Shown in pieces: positions 25,447 through 33,039 of a DNA stretch of 64,000 bases. Numbering within the stretch: the first letter of the stretch is position 1; each line of letters begins with the position of its first letter. The position numbers and the translations under genes were made by a program. The stretch lies in contig NZ_JARUBE010000003.1 in assembly GCF_029626035.1 (NCBI RefSeq), positions 5,084,001-5,148,000 of the forward strand, written 5' to 3'. The notes beneath the pieces were generated by a model. It did not search any database, was not told where the DNA came from, and worked only from the letters and a program-made list of their open reading frames with translations. Source of the stretch: Micromonospora sp. WMMD980 (GTDB lineage: Bacteria; Actinomycetota; Actinomycetes; Mycobacteriales; Micromonosporaceae).

Positions 25447-26468
25447 CCCCGGCGTGGGGCATCGCCGGGGCCTGCCGGCTGACCGGTGTTTCCCGCGCGA
25501 CGCTCTACCGGCACCGCGTACCACCGCTAATCTCACGGCCGCGGACCGCGCGCAGGCCACCGCCGTCGGCGTTGTCCGAGGCGGAACGTGAGCAGGTGCT
25601 GCAACTGCTAAACCGGCCCGAGTACCAAGATCTGGCGCCGGCGCAGGTGTGGGCCCGCGAGCTCGACGAGGGCCGCTGGTGGTGCTCGGAGTCCACGATG
25701 TACCGGATCTTGCGGGCTGCCGGGCAGAGCGGCGAACGCCGCAGCCAGGCCAGCCATCCGGCCCGCACCAAACCCGAACTCGTGGCCGACGCGGCGAACC
25801 AGGTCTGGTCCTGGGACATCACCAAGCTGCGCGGCCCGCAGAAGGGCGTCTGGTTCCACCTCTACACCGTGATCGACATCTGGTCCCGTTACGTCGTCGG
25901 GCACCTGGTCGCCGCGCACGAGGACGGCCAGCTCGCCGAGGCGCTGATCGCTGACGCGGCCGCCCGCGAACGCGTCGATGCCGATCAGTTGACCGTGCAC
26001 GCCGACCGTGGCGCCGCGATGACCAGCAAGACCGTCACCCAGCTGCTGACCGATCTGAAGATCGGCCGTAGCCACAGCCGTCCGAAGACATCGAACGACA
26101 ATCCGTACATCGAGGCGAGCTTCAAGACGTTGAAGTACGACCCGACGTTTCCCGAGCGGTTCGGGTCGATCCAGCACGCCCGGCAGCACTGCGAGGCGTT
26201 CTACACCTACTACAACCACGAGCACCGGCACTCCGGGGTCGGCCTGCACACCCCGGCATCGGTGCATCACGGCACCGCCGGGCAGATCCGTGAACAGCGG
26301 CAACAGACCCTCGACGCGGCCTGGGCAGCGCACCCGCAACGGTTCGGCCGCCGCCGTCCACGCCCGCCCCGCCTCCCGGACCGGGCATGGATCAACAAAC
26401 CCGACAACAGCGACCCCGAACAGACCACCGCCTCGCCCGTGCCCAACCAACCAGCAGCACAAAGCTAA
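25404..26468 (+). CDS. IS3-family transposase orfB (integrase core)
   Basis: OrfB is probably made as an OrfAB fusion by -1 frameshifting within the overlap with orfA. The in-frame sequence reads DAEPVLAEAQQALTPAWGIA, then a HTH_21-like region (PEYQDLAPAQVWARELDEGR). The rve catalytic core shows VWSWDITKLRGPQ (first Asp), TVHADRGAAMTSK (second Asp) and NDNPYIEASFKTLKY (Glu). The first in-frame ATG/GTG is well inside the protein, so the left coordinate is approximate. The core is intact and the element could be active. Confidence 0.85.
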   Translation, partial: ADAEPVLAEAQQALTPAWGIAGACRLTGVSRATLYRHRVPPLISRPRTARRPPPSALSEAEREQVLQLLNRPEYQDLAPAQVWARELDEGRWWCSESTMYRILRAAGQSGERRSQASHPARTKPELVADAANQVWSWDITKLRGPQKGVWFHLYTVIDIWSRYVVGHLVAAHEDGQLAEALIADAAARERVDADQLTVHADRGAAMTSKTVTQLLTDLKIGRSHSRPKTSNDNPYIEASFKTLKYDPTFPERFGSIQHARQHCEAFYTYYNHEHRHSGVGLHTPASVHHGTAGQIREQRQQTLDAAWAAHPQRFGRRRPRPPRLPDRAWINKPDNSDPEQTTASPVPNQPAAQS

Positions 26469-26719
26469 ACAAAATCAAGAAAATGTCTCAGTTGACTTGA
26501 CAGGCTCCGACCGGGGAACACGAGGTCCGGCCGGCAACGGTTGAACAGGGTCCGCCCCAGGCGAAATCGGAGACCCAGTGCGTGTACGGCGCGGCGCAAC
26601 GCCATTTCGGGTGCGGTGTCTCGTGTACGCCGTCCTCGCAAATGAGATCCCTGGGCTGTGGCCACCCAGGCTCGAGACCCTTCCCGAGACGGCGGGGCGC
26701 CGCCGTCGGCACTCGTCAT

Positions 26720-27100
26720 CACAATCGCCTCCTCGGTATCTCGGTAGAGGGCCACCCGGGTTCCCAGCCAACTTTCACCCTGTTTACCAGTACCCATTGG
26801 GCTCGACCGACGTCGACGGACGGCCCGAATGCAGCTCACTTCGAGGGCATACCTGGCGATCCCCCTGCGGTCGAGGCCCTCGGCTGCAGGGGAGACGACG
26901 CTGCGTGAGCCCTGGCTCGCCGCCTATCCCAACGATGACGCGGGCGCAGGTCGACGGCCAGGTATTCTCGGCGCCGTCGCACGGGCGGTCCGGCGCTGGC
27001 CCGACGCTGAGGAGACGACGATTGATCAGGCCAGGTCCACGGCCCGGTCCTATATGCGGGCAATCGCTGGCGGATCTTGCGGGTCAGGTCGGGCGTCGTC
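26720..27100. other. No supported gene
   Basis: The 381 bp upstream of vsr carry only Arg/Pro-rich shadow frames and no recognisable site. Confidence 0.45.
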
Positions 27101-27478
27101 CTATGCAACCGTCGGTGCCGAAAAGGAGGGCTGAGGAGATCGCTGCGGGAGCCTGCCCGCCGCTGGTTGTGCAGGCGAGGTGGTGAACCAGCCACGAAAT
27201 GGCAGCGGCCGGAGGGCGGCCACAGTCGCGCGCCGGTGCGGTCGCCGGCTCGTGGGCGGGGTGGCGGATGGCCCTGCTGGCCGGGCGAGGTTCATGGCTC
27301 GGCGGGCGGTGCGGGCGGCGGCGCACATGCCGCGCTGGCCGGCGCACTGCAGGTTGCGGCAGTTGCCGTGGCTGTCGGGTTGGTGGGCGGCGGTGACATC
27401 AAGGGCGAGCCGCCACAGGAGTGGGTCGGTCACATCGCCGTGGATCACGGCGAGCAGGCTGAGGCGTTCACGAGGCAT
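27101..27478 (-). CDS. Small Cys-containing actinobacterial hypothetical protein
   Basis: This 125-residue protein has a recognisable core DPLLWRLALDVTAAHQPDSH, then GNCRNLQCAGQRGMCAAART. The Cys-x4-Cys-x6-Cys pattern after a Leu-rich helix is common in small proteins of actinomycete genomic islands and may bind metal. The C-terminal 60 residues are Arg/Pro/Ala-rich and low-complexity. ATG 27478 has AAAGGGAC upstream. Function is unknown. It is the first likely gene of the integrative-element remnant to the right of the defence island. Confidence 0.6.
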   Translation of the reverse strand: MPRERLSLLAVIHGDVTDPLLWRLALDVTAAHQPDSHGNCRNLQCAGQRGMCAAARTARRAMNLARPAGPSATPPTSRRPHRRATVAALRPLPFRGWFTTSPAQPAAGRLPQRSPQPSFSAPTVA

Positions 27479-28007
27479 GGCGAAGTCCCTTTCGTCGACG
27501 GTTACGTCGTCCGGGACGGACTACCGGACGGACGGTGGACACGATCGACGCTCACCTTCGCCCGGAGATCAAGCCGTCCGGTCTCTTCGGCTTTCCGGCC
27601 GGCGGCGCGAAGGTTGTTGTGACCGATCAGCTGCAACTGTCACTTTTCGGCGATAGTTAGCACTGCGGCTGATCCGCCGCTCCGGGCGGTGGTAGGAATT
27701 CGTTGAAGATTGATCGCTGGGTTCCGCCGGCCGGAGTCGGCGGCGGGTCGCGTGAAGACGTTCGCCACTCACAGGAACTCACAGCGGCGTGCCGCCGTGT
27801 GAGTGCGGGCGCGGGCGCTGTGGCCGGACAGCGTGGCTGACAGACTCTGACAGCTTCCGGTCGGGCGCAGTTCGCTTCCGGTCGCCTCGGTGCGTGCCCG
27901 TAGGGCGGGTGACGGTTACCGGACCGGCGAGCTGGCGGATGGGGGTGGGTTCGGCGGCGTGTGCGGCCGGCATGCACCGCACGGGGCCGTGTGTTCCGAT
28001 CCCCTCA
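27479..28007. other. Non-coding stretch with iterons at 27768-27787
   Basis: The 529 bp contain no supported gene. Two tandem 10-bp CTCACAGNNN units lie at 27768-27787 and are annotated separately. Confidence 0.5.
27768..27787. repeat. Two 10-bp CTCAC iterons
   Basis: CTCACAGGAA and CTCACAGCGG are adjacent. They match the units at 30840, 31900, 32101 and 38707 and lie upstream of the - strand gene at 27101-27478. Confidence 0.6.
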
Positions 28008-28943
28008 TTAGGCGGCCCGCTCGTCGGGGGTGGGCTGGTGGTGGGTGGGGTATCGGTCGTCGTGATCGGTGTCGGTGTAGGGCAGGTCGATGAGTCGGTG
28101 ACGGCCGGTACGGCCGCGTACTTGCCAGATCTGGTTGGCGGGGCTGGCGGCGAGTGCAGTGCGCAGTTCGGCGGTGGTGGTGGCGATGACCGTCTCCAGG
28201 CTGATCCCGGCGAGGCGGTGGTGCAGGTTCGCCTCGCGTCGTGCAGAGGGGAGGTGAAACAGCACCGGCCACGCCCAGGTGCTCATGGTGTACAGCCGCT
28301 CGTACTTGATGACTTTGTCCATGAGGACCTGCAGGTTTTCCCCGCTGGTGTCGTACTCGAGGAAGAACGGCACGGACCGCCCGTGCTCGGCCCACACCCC
28401 GGCGCCGTCCGGCCGGGGGAAGCCGGTCGGTCCGGCGAGGATGAACTGCGGGTCGTCGCCTTTGCGGTAGAGGGTGCCGGGTTCGTGGTAGGCCGATGCG
28501 GGCTGCCAGCGGACCAGCTCGGTGTCGGGGTGGGTGCGGGCGTGGGCGGCGAGGTCGATGAAGACCTGGTTGCCGCCGAGCAGGTGCGGCAGGTCCGGCC
28601 GGCGGGTGAGTGATTGTTTGCGGCGGCGGGCTTGGTCCCGGCGGCCTCGTGGGAGTCCGCGTTGGGCGTGGACGTGGTCGTAGCCGAGTTGGTCCAGGAC
28701 GTAGTGGTAGGGGTAGGAGCCGCCGTCGGCTTTGTTGGGTCGGAACCGGTCCGCCGCCCGCAGCAGGGTGAGGCGGCGTAGGCGGCGTTGGGTGAAGTCC
28801 AGGGACGGGAATAGGGCGGCGGCGATCTGGTCGGTGGTGAGCACGCCGTGGTCGTAGAGCCAGCCGAGGAGGCGGTCGTCGCGGGCGGTGATGCTGGCCT
28901 GCAGCCGCAGTAGCGGATCCGCTGCTGGTAGGTGTCTACCCAT
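28008..28943 (-). CDS. Replication-relaxation family protein 1
   Basis: The 311-residue protein has the Replic_Relax layout seen in actinomycete plasmids and integrative elements. An N-terminal winged-helix reads DRLLGWLYDHGVLTTDQIAA then ALFPSLDFTQRRLRRLTLLR (about 22-62). A nuclease-like central part follows (FFLEYDTSGENLQVLMDKVI, about 200-220), with a Glu-Tyr-Asp that recalls PD-(D/E)XK folds. Family members are thought to act on replication or transfer of mobile DNA; the activity is inferred. ATG 28943 is chosen because conserved sequence begins there. It lies 3' of a second family member on the same strand, 627 bp apart. Confidence 0.75.
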   Translation of the reverse strand: MGRHLPAADPLLRLQASITARDDRLLGWLYDHGVLTTDQIAAALFPSLDFTQRRLRRLTLLRAADRFRPNKADGGSYPYHYVLDQLGYDHVHAQRGLPRGRRDQARRRKQSLTRRPDLPHLLGGNQVFIDLAAHARTHPDTELVRWQPASAYHEPGTLYRKGDDPQFILAGPTGFPRPDGAGVWAEHGRSVPFFLEYDTSGENLQVLMDKVIKYERLYTMSTWAWPVLFHLPSARREANLHHRLAGISLETVIATTTAELRTALAASPANQIWQVRGRTGRHRLIDLPYTDTDHDDRYPTHHQPTPDERAA

Positions 28944-29519
28944 CGGCACAAACCCCTGGGGAGAGACCCGAGACTGGAGGGTCTTTCTGGAGCGGTCCCA
29001 GACTCCTGACAGCGGGGCTGGCCTGGGGTGTGAGCGGCCGTGAGGGGTCAGGTTGGGGGTCAGGATCAAGACGGACGGTAGAACGGAGGTCGGCACTGAC
29101 TGCTGAAGCGCCGGGCACAGCGGGTCTCGTGTGACCGTGCGGTGCGAGTGGGTGTGAGTCGGGCCGGTGACGCTGGTGAGGTTCGCGGTGCGAGGTGATC
29201 ATCGTTGTTGCTCCAAGGTCGCAGGTGCGAGTGGGTGAGAGGTTAGGGCGTTCCGCGGCCGCAGCCGGCGGGAGCAACCGGAGCTCCGCAGTCGCGGTAC
29301 GGAGGCCTGGTTGGAGATGGCAGCCTCCCTGGTCTCGCGCGTTTGGCCGAGTTTCGGGGACAGGGACATGCCAGTCGCCTGCCGGTCGAAATTGGTCACA
29401 ACGGCTGCGGCCTGCGGTGTGAGAGCCGCCAGCGACACCGTTTCGGGTTCGAATCAAACGGCAACCTCCGTAGTCCCCCTGGCAGCGAGCGGGTAGGCGC
29501 TTCGTGGGGCCGCCCTGGT
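28944..29519. other. Gap between the two replication-relaxation genes
   Basis: No gene is supported. Two GTGAG units (GTGAGCGGCC, GTGAGGGGTC) occur near 29031-29050, inverted relative to the other iterons. Confidence 0.4.
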
Positions 29520-29559
29520 CTGCTCCTCGACCGGCCCGGATGACGCGGTCGAGGAGCAG
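29520..29559 (-). terminator. Perfect 14-bp-stem hairpin after the second replication-relaxation gene
   Basis: CTGCTCCTCGACCG (29520-29533) pairs perfectly with CGGTCGAGGAGCAG (29546-29559) around a 12-nt loop. It starts 12 bp after the stop of the - strand gene at 29571, as expected for a terminator. No U-tract follows, which is common in GC-rich actinomycetes. Confidence 0.7.
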
Positions 29560-29570
29560 CGGTCGGTTGG

Positions 29571-30539
29571 TCAGGGGCGCGGCGGGTAGTGGTACTCGCC
29601 GTTGGCGACGGATTCGTCGTAGGGGCGCTCGGGGTCGTAGATGGGGTGTGGGGCTCGGGGCCGTACCTCCTTGAGGGTCACGGTGGCGGGCGGCCACTGC
29701 TCGGGGGTGTGGGGAAGGTCGGTCAGGGCGAGGCGGTGTGTCTCGCCGATCGGCTGCCAGACCGGCTCGGCGGGGTGGCCGTGCTCGGGGTTGGTGGTGA
29801 CGACGGTGAGGTGCCGCGTGTTGCGGCGCTCGAGGTGGCGGCGCAGTTCCTGCTCGCGCTGCGGGTCGGCGGCGTGGAACAGCAGGGTCGCCAGGCCGGT
29901 CTGTTCGGCCAGCCGCCGGTAGCCGTGGACGCGGTCGGCGAAGTCGGTGGGGCGGATCTGGCCGGGGTCGGGCTGGTACCAGAACGCGTGGCGGTCGCGG
30001 TCGTGGATGTACTCGCCGTGCCACGCCGCATGTCGTGCGCCGGTGACGTATCGGCAGGTGCGCGGTGACCACCAGGTGCGCAGGTCGCTCCCGGGGTTGG
30101 TGAGCGAGTGGGTGGCCAGGTCGACGAAGAACTCGTTGGCCTGCAGCAGGCCGGGCAGGCCGGCATGCTCGCGGAGCCGGTCGCGGGCGCGGTACACCTG
30201 CGCCGGTGTGACGTCGCGGTCTTCGGCGAGTGGGGTGAGTTGGGTGCCGATCGGGCCAAGGCACCACGAGGTGTCGGCGGTGGCCGCGGCGTCGGTGTTC
30301 CAGAGGCGGTCGATCCAGCCGCGGCGGGCGAGGATCGCCAGACGTCGGGTGGCTGACGCCGTGGTGGTGGCGAAGCCGAGTGCGGTGAGTTGCGCGGTGG
30401 TCAGGACGCGGTGCTCGGCGAGCATCTCGACGGCCCACCAGTCGGGCAGGCGCAGGCGGCTGCTCTCGGCCAGGAGCAGTTCCGCGGGGATCGGTCGGGT
30501 GGACGGGGCAGTGAACTGGGGATGGTAGGTGGTCGCCAT
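29571..30539 (-). CDS. Replication-relaxation family protein 2
   Basis: This 322-residue Replic_Relax-like protein has a winged-helix region at about 25-75 (LPDWWAVEMLAEHRVLTTAQ, then LTALGFATTTASATRRLAIL). A central part with HAFWYQPDPGQIRPTDFADR may correspond to the family's nuclease-like core. It is diverged from protein 1 and is unlikely to be a recent duplicate. ATG 30539 has GGAGG about 8 nt upstream (TTGGAGGTACCGGTC). Upstream, at 30809-30869, lies an operator-like block shared with the excisionase-integrase promoter region, which suggests common control. Confidence 0.7.
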   Translation of the reverse strand: MATTYHPQFTAPSTRPIPAELLLAESSRLRLPDWWAVEMLAEHRVLTTAQLTALGFATTTASATRRLAILARRGWIDRLWNTDAAATADTSWCLGPIGTQLTPLAEDRDVTPAQVYRARDRLREHAGLPGLLQANEFFVDLATHSLTNPGSDLRTWWSPRTCRYVTGARHAAWHGEYIHDRDRHAFWYQPDPGQIRPTDFADRVHGYRRLAEQTGLATLLFHAADPQREQELRRHLERRNTRHLTVVTTNPEHGHPAEPVWQPIGETHRLALTDLPHTPEQWPPATVTLKEVRPRAPHPIYDPERPYDESVANGEYHYPPRP

Positions 30540-30808
30540 GACCGGTACCTCCAAGGTGGTGCCATCCCCGGCTTCGGGGGTGGCAGGGGTGGATGAATGC
30601 CTGTGCGACCGCATCGGTACGGCCCACGGGTGCGGATTACGCCACCGCGGCGACTGCGTCGCGGCGGGTGACAGTGCGCGCCGGCTCGCCGGTTGGTGCC
30701 CGCAAGCGCCGCCCGGCCGGTCAGCGCGGCCGGCTCGACGGCTGAGGCATGCGGCACGGCGTGAAGCCGAGCGCACCGCGGTCTCCGGCGCCGTCATCAA
30801 GAAACCGC

Positions 30809-30869
30809 CGTTTGTGTGCTCTGGCGAACGCCTGTCCCACTCACAACCGCTCACAGCCACTCACAGCGG
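30809..30869 (-). promoter_or_regulatory. Iterons plus 26-bp block shared with the xis-int upstream region
   Basis: Three tandem 10-bp units, CTCACAACCG, CTCACAGCCA and CTCACAGCGG, occupy 30840-30869. Beside them, 30809-30834 is a perfect inverted match to 38729-38754 and contains the palindrome GGCGTTCGCC. In both places the order relative to the downstream gene is iterons then the 26-bp block. This points to a regulator-binding region. The regulator is unknown. Confidence 0.7.
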
Positions 30870-30957
30870 GCGGCTTTCTCAGTCGAGGTCATCCGGGTCA
30901 GCAGCTTCAGCTGGGAGGGTGACGGCGCCGCGAGACGGGGTTCGGGGGACATCGGAT

Positions 30958-31818
30958 CTACGCCGCTGCCGTCGACGTGGTGGTGGGGAGGCGACGGCGG
31001 CTGGCGGCGCGCAGGCTGGCCCGGCGTTCGGCTCGTGCCGCCAACGCCTCGGCGGCCTGCGGGGATACCGCGCCGGTCAGGATTCCTGAGGCGAGGGCTT
31101 CGGCGAGGCGGGTGTCGATACGGCCCAGCCGCATGCGCAGGGCGTCGGTGCTGATGCCCATGCGAGCCGCGATCGGGTCCATGGCCCGCCGTCCCAGCCG
31201 CACGTCGATGTAGGCCTGCTCGTCGTCGGCGTCGAGGATCCCCAGGCGCACCGCGCGGCGTACCAGTACGTCCGGATGCCCGTAGGGCACCCGCGGGGTC
31301 CGCGGACCCGTGACGCGCTCCACGTCCTCAACCGTGAGGTACTCGCGGGCCTGCTGACGCAACGCGTAGCCCGCGCGCCATCCGGCCCGGCACAACGACG
31401 CGTACGGTGCCCGGCTGGCCACATCCACGTGGTCACGCAGCGCCGCCAGGAAACCCGCGAGGATCTCCGCGCCGATGTCGTCGGGATCATCGCGGTAGCC
31501 GTCGGACAACCGCCTCGCGTAGCGGCGCAGCGCCGGCATCGCCATGCCGGCCGCGGCGATGACCCACTGCGGTCCGTCCAGGCGGGCGCGACGGATCAAC
31601 TCCCGCCACACCGCGTCCCGGGCGCAGTAGGCACGCGGGTTCGCCAACAGCCACTCCCGCAGCGCCGGCAACGCCACGACACCCGCCGGTAGACCGTCGA
31701 CCGGACCGACCACGTCAAGGTCGATGGACAGGGGCGCGGGTTCGCCGCTCAACGCGGCGAACGCGGCCTCGACGGCGTCCAGAGGCGCGGTGGGCCAGAT
31801 CGTGTCGGACACACTCAT
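30958..31818 (-). CDS. Sigma-region-4-like hypothetical protein of the integrative element
   Basis: This 286-residue protein occurs beside replication-relaxation genes. The middle (about 150-175) reads RAGYALRQQAREYLTVEDVE. The C-terminal part ends in a helix-turn-helix-like stretch, MDPIAARMGISTDALRMRLG (about 212-231), which resembles sigma-70 region 4. There is no region 2, so it is not a normal sigma factor. ATG 31818 has CGGGAGT about 7 nt upstream. Two CTCAC iterons lie about 80-100 bp upstream. A regulatory role is inferred only from the HTH-like segment. Confidence 0.6.
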   Translation of the reverse strand: MSVSDTIWPTAPLDAVEAAFAALSGEPAPLSIDLDVVGPVDGLPAGVVALPALREWLLANPRAYCARDAVWRELIRRARLDGPQWVIAAAGMAMPALRRYARRLSDGYRDDPDDIGAEILAGFLAALRDHVDVASRAPYASLCRAGWRAGYALRQQAREYLTVEDVERVTGPRTPRVPYGHPDVLVRRAVRLGILDADDEQAYIDVRLGRRAMDPIAARMGISTDALRMRLGRIDTRLAEALASGILTGAVSPQAAEALAARAERRASLRAASRRRLPTTTSTAAA

Positions 31819-31899
31819 GATCAGTACTCCCGGGTCAGCAAGACCATCAGGCGCCGCCGCGTCCCGGCGGCGCTGGAACGCCGATTACGCCACGACCCA

Positions 31900-31919
31900 C
31901 TCACAGCCGCTCACAACGC
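31900..31919 (-). repeat. Two CTCAC iterons upstream of the sigma-like gene
   Basis: CTCACAGCCG and CTCACAACGC are adjacent in 10-bp register, upstream of the gene at 30958-31818. They have the same sequence family and orientation as the block at 30840-30869. Confidence 0.6.
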
Positions 31920-32100
31920 AGGTCAACGCCGGTATGCCACCGCTACTCGCCCTGTCACCCCCCGCCCGCAACGACCGCGTCCACGGCCATTCGGCGACAG
32001 CGAATACGCCTCTGACCAGGACTGTGAGCGGCTAGCCAGCCAGGAACGCACCCCGTCGCAGCACACAACCGTCTACAGCCGATTCCCCATGCATATGCCG

Positions 32101-32140
32101 CTCACAGCGACTCACGGAAACTCACAGCGGCTCACAGCGG
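32101..32140 (-). repeat. Four tandem 10-bp CTCAC iterons
   Basis: CTCACAGCGA, CTCACGGAAA, CTCACAGCGG and CTCACAGCGG follow each other without gaps. It is the largest array of this repeat in the window and lies 34 bp left of the Tn7-like transposon. Confidence 0.7.
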
Positions 32141-32274
32141 ACGGCCCACACTCGCTCCCGGCGGCGTCCGCCCTGTCCGTTGCCAGCGAAGTTGAACTCC
32201 TTGCCATCGAATCTGGTTCGGATGGATTTTCTGCCACTACAGTTGGCCCACCCCGGTGATCGAGTCTGGAGTGG

Positions 32275-33039
32275 ATGGTGGGATTGGCTCGGTCTGTGGC
32301 GGTGGAGCCCGGCCAGCAGGAGGTGGTGCTGGAGTTCGTCGGTGCCGCCGGGCGGCAGCGTGAGCCGTTGCTGGCGTGCCGGGCGATGGCGTTCGAGGAC
32401 GTTGAGCCGGTGCGGCGTTTCCGCTGGTCGAGGGGTCGGCGGGATTTCGCCGGGTGGTGGTGGTCGGCCACGACGGGCCGGCACGTGGGCTACGAGTCCT
32501 GGCTCGAACGTGACCATGTGATGTTGCTGGACTTCGACCAGGAGGTGGTGGGTGTCGCGTCGCAGCCGTTCTGGTTGCACTGGTCGGACGGGACGCGGTC
32601 GCGTCGGCACGCGCCCGACTACTTCGCGCGGAGCGTGGACGGGACCGGCGTGGTGATCGATGTGCGGCCGGACGAGCGAGTCGCACCTGCTGACGAAGAG
32701 GCGTTCGCCGTGACGGCGTGGGCTTGCGCGCAGGTGGGGTGGGAGTTCCGCCGGGTTGGGGTGCTACCTGGTGTGTTGCTGAGTAACGTGCGGTGGTTGT
32801 CGCGGTATCGGCATCCCCGGTGCGGCCAGGACATCGATCTGGCGGACCGGTTGGGTGAGGTGTGTCAGCGGCCGAGGCCGTTGTTCGAGGCCGCCGCGGA
32901 GGTCGGTGACCGGCTCGCGGTGCTGCCGGTGCTGTTCCACCTGCTGTGGTGGCGGGTGCTTCGGGTTGATCTGGAGATCGAGTTGTTGCATCCGGGCAGC
33001 CTGGTGAGCGTCGCCGCCCAGGGCGGGGCCCTGCGGTGA
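32275..33039 (+). CDS. tnsA: TnsA-like transposon endonuclease
   Basis: The 254-residue protein has a TnsA N-terminal nuclease core: GYESWLERDHVMLLDFDQEV (catalytic Glu, about 75-95), RRHAPDYFARSVDG (catalytic Asp) and TGVVIDVRPDERV (V-x-D-V-x-P in place of the usual Lys motif). A C-terminal winged-helix region follows (DLADRLGEVCQRPRPLFEAA) for contact with TnsC/TnsB. TnsA cuts the 5' strands so that the element moves by cut-and-paste. ATG 32275 has GGAG 5 nt upstream. GTGA overlaps the start of tnsB. Confidence 0.85.
   Translation: MVGLARSVAVEPGQQEVVLEFVGAAGRQREPLLACRAMAFEDVEPVRRFRWSRGRRDFAGWWWSATTGRHVGYESWLERDHVMLLDFDQEVVGVASQPFWLHWSDGTRSRRHAPDYFARSVDGTGVVIDVRPDERVAPADEEAFAVTAWACAQVGWEFRRVGVLPGVLLSNVRWLSRYRHPRCGQDIDLADRLGEVCQRPRPLFEAAAEVGDRLAVLPVLFHLLWWRVLRVDLEIELLHPGSLVSVAAQGGALR

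Larger units (their letters stand above)
24941..26502 (+). mobile_element. IS3-family insertion sequence (about 1562 bp)
   Basis: The left end begins TGTCACGCTGATGTGAGACA (24941-24960). The right end, read inward from 26502, gives TGTCAAGTCAACTGAGACAT. The shared TGTCA and TGAGACA blocks mark imperfect inverted repeats. orfA and orfB lie between in the usual order. No clear 3-4 bp target duplication is seen, so the boundaries may be off by a base or two. It interrupts vsr. Confidence 0.85.
24611..26719 (-). pseudogene. vsr: Vsr mismatch endonuclease, broken by an IS3-family element and a frameshift
   Basis: The N-terminal piece (26719-26503) reads RGRRTRDTAPEMALRRAVHA then RFRLGRTLFNRCRPDLVFPG, the start of the Vsr fold with its catalytic Asp. 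The C-terminal piece (24940-24611) has RVAVFVNGCFWHGCPQHG in one frame. IATNRARDQRVDNELIEAGW and RVVRVWECEV follow in another, so a frameshift lies near 24880. Vsr nicks T:G mismatches arising where 5-methylcytosine deaminates, and normally accompanies a C5-methyltransferase such as the one at 20959-22917. Both lesions make it non-functional. ATG 26719 is the likely original start, but the exact residue is uncertain. Confidence 0.85.

Noticed and set aside
29425..29470. Possible tRNA T-arm (GGGTTCGAATC)
   Set aside because: The T-stem does not pair and no acceptor or anticodon arm fits around it.
29571..30860. Replication-relaxation protein 2 starting at 30797 or 30860
   Set aside because: The extra residues are Arg/Pro-rich and overlap the operator region. 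GGAGG precedes ATG 30539.
27768..32140. CTCAC tandem units as a CRISPR array
   Set aside because: The units are 10 bp and directly adjacent, with no spacers and no cas genes in the window.
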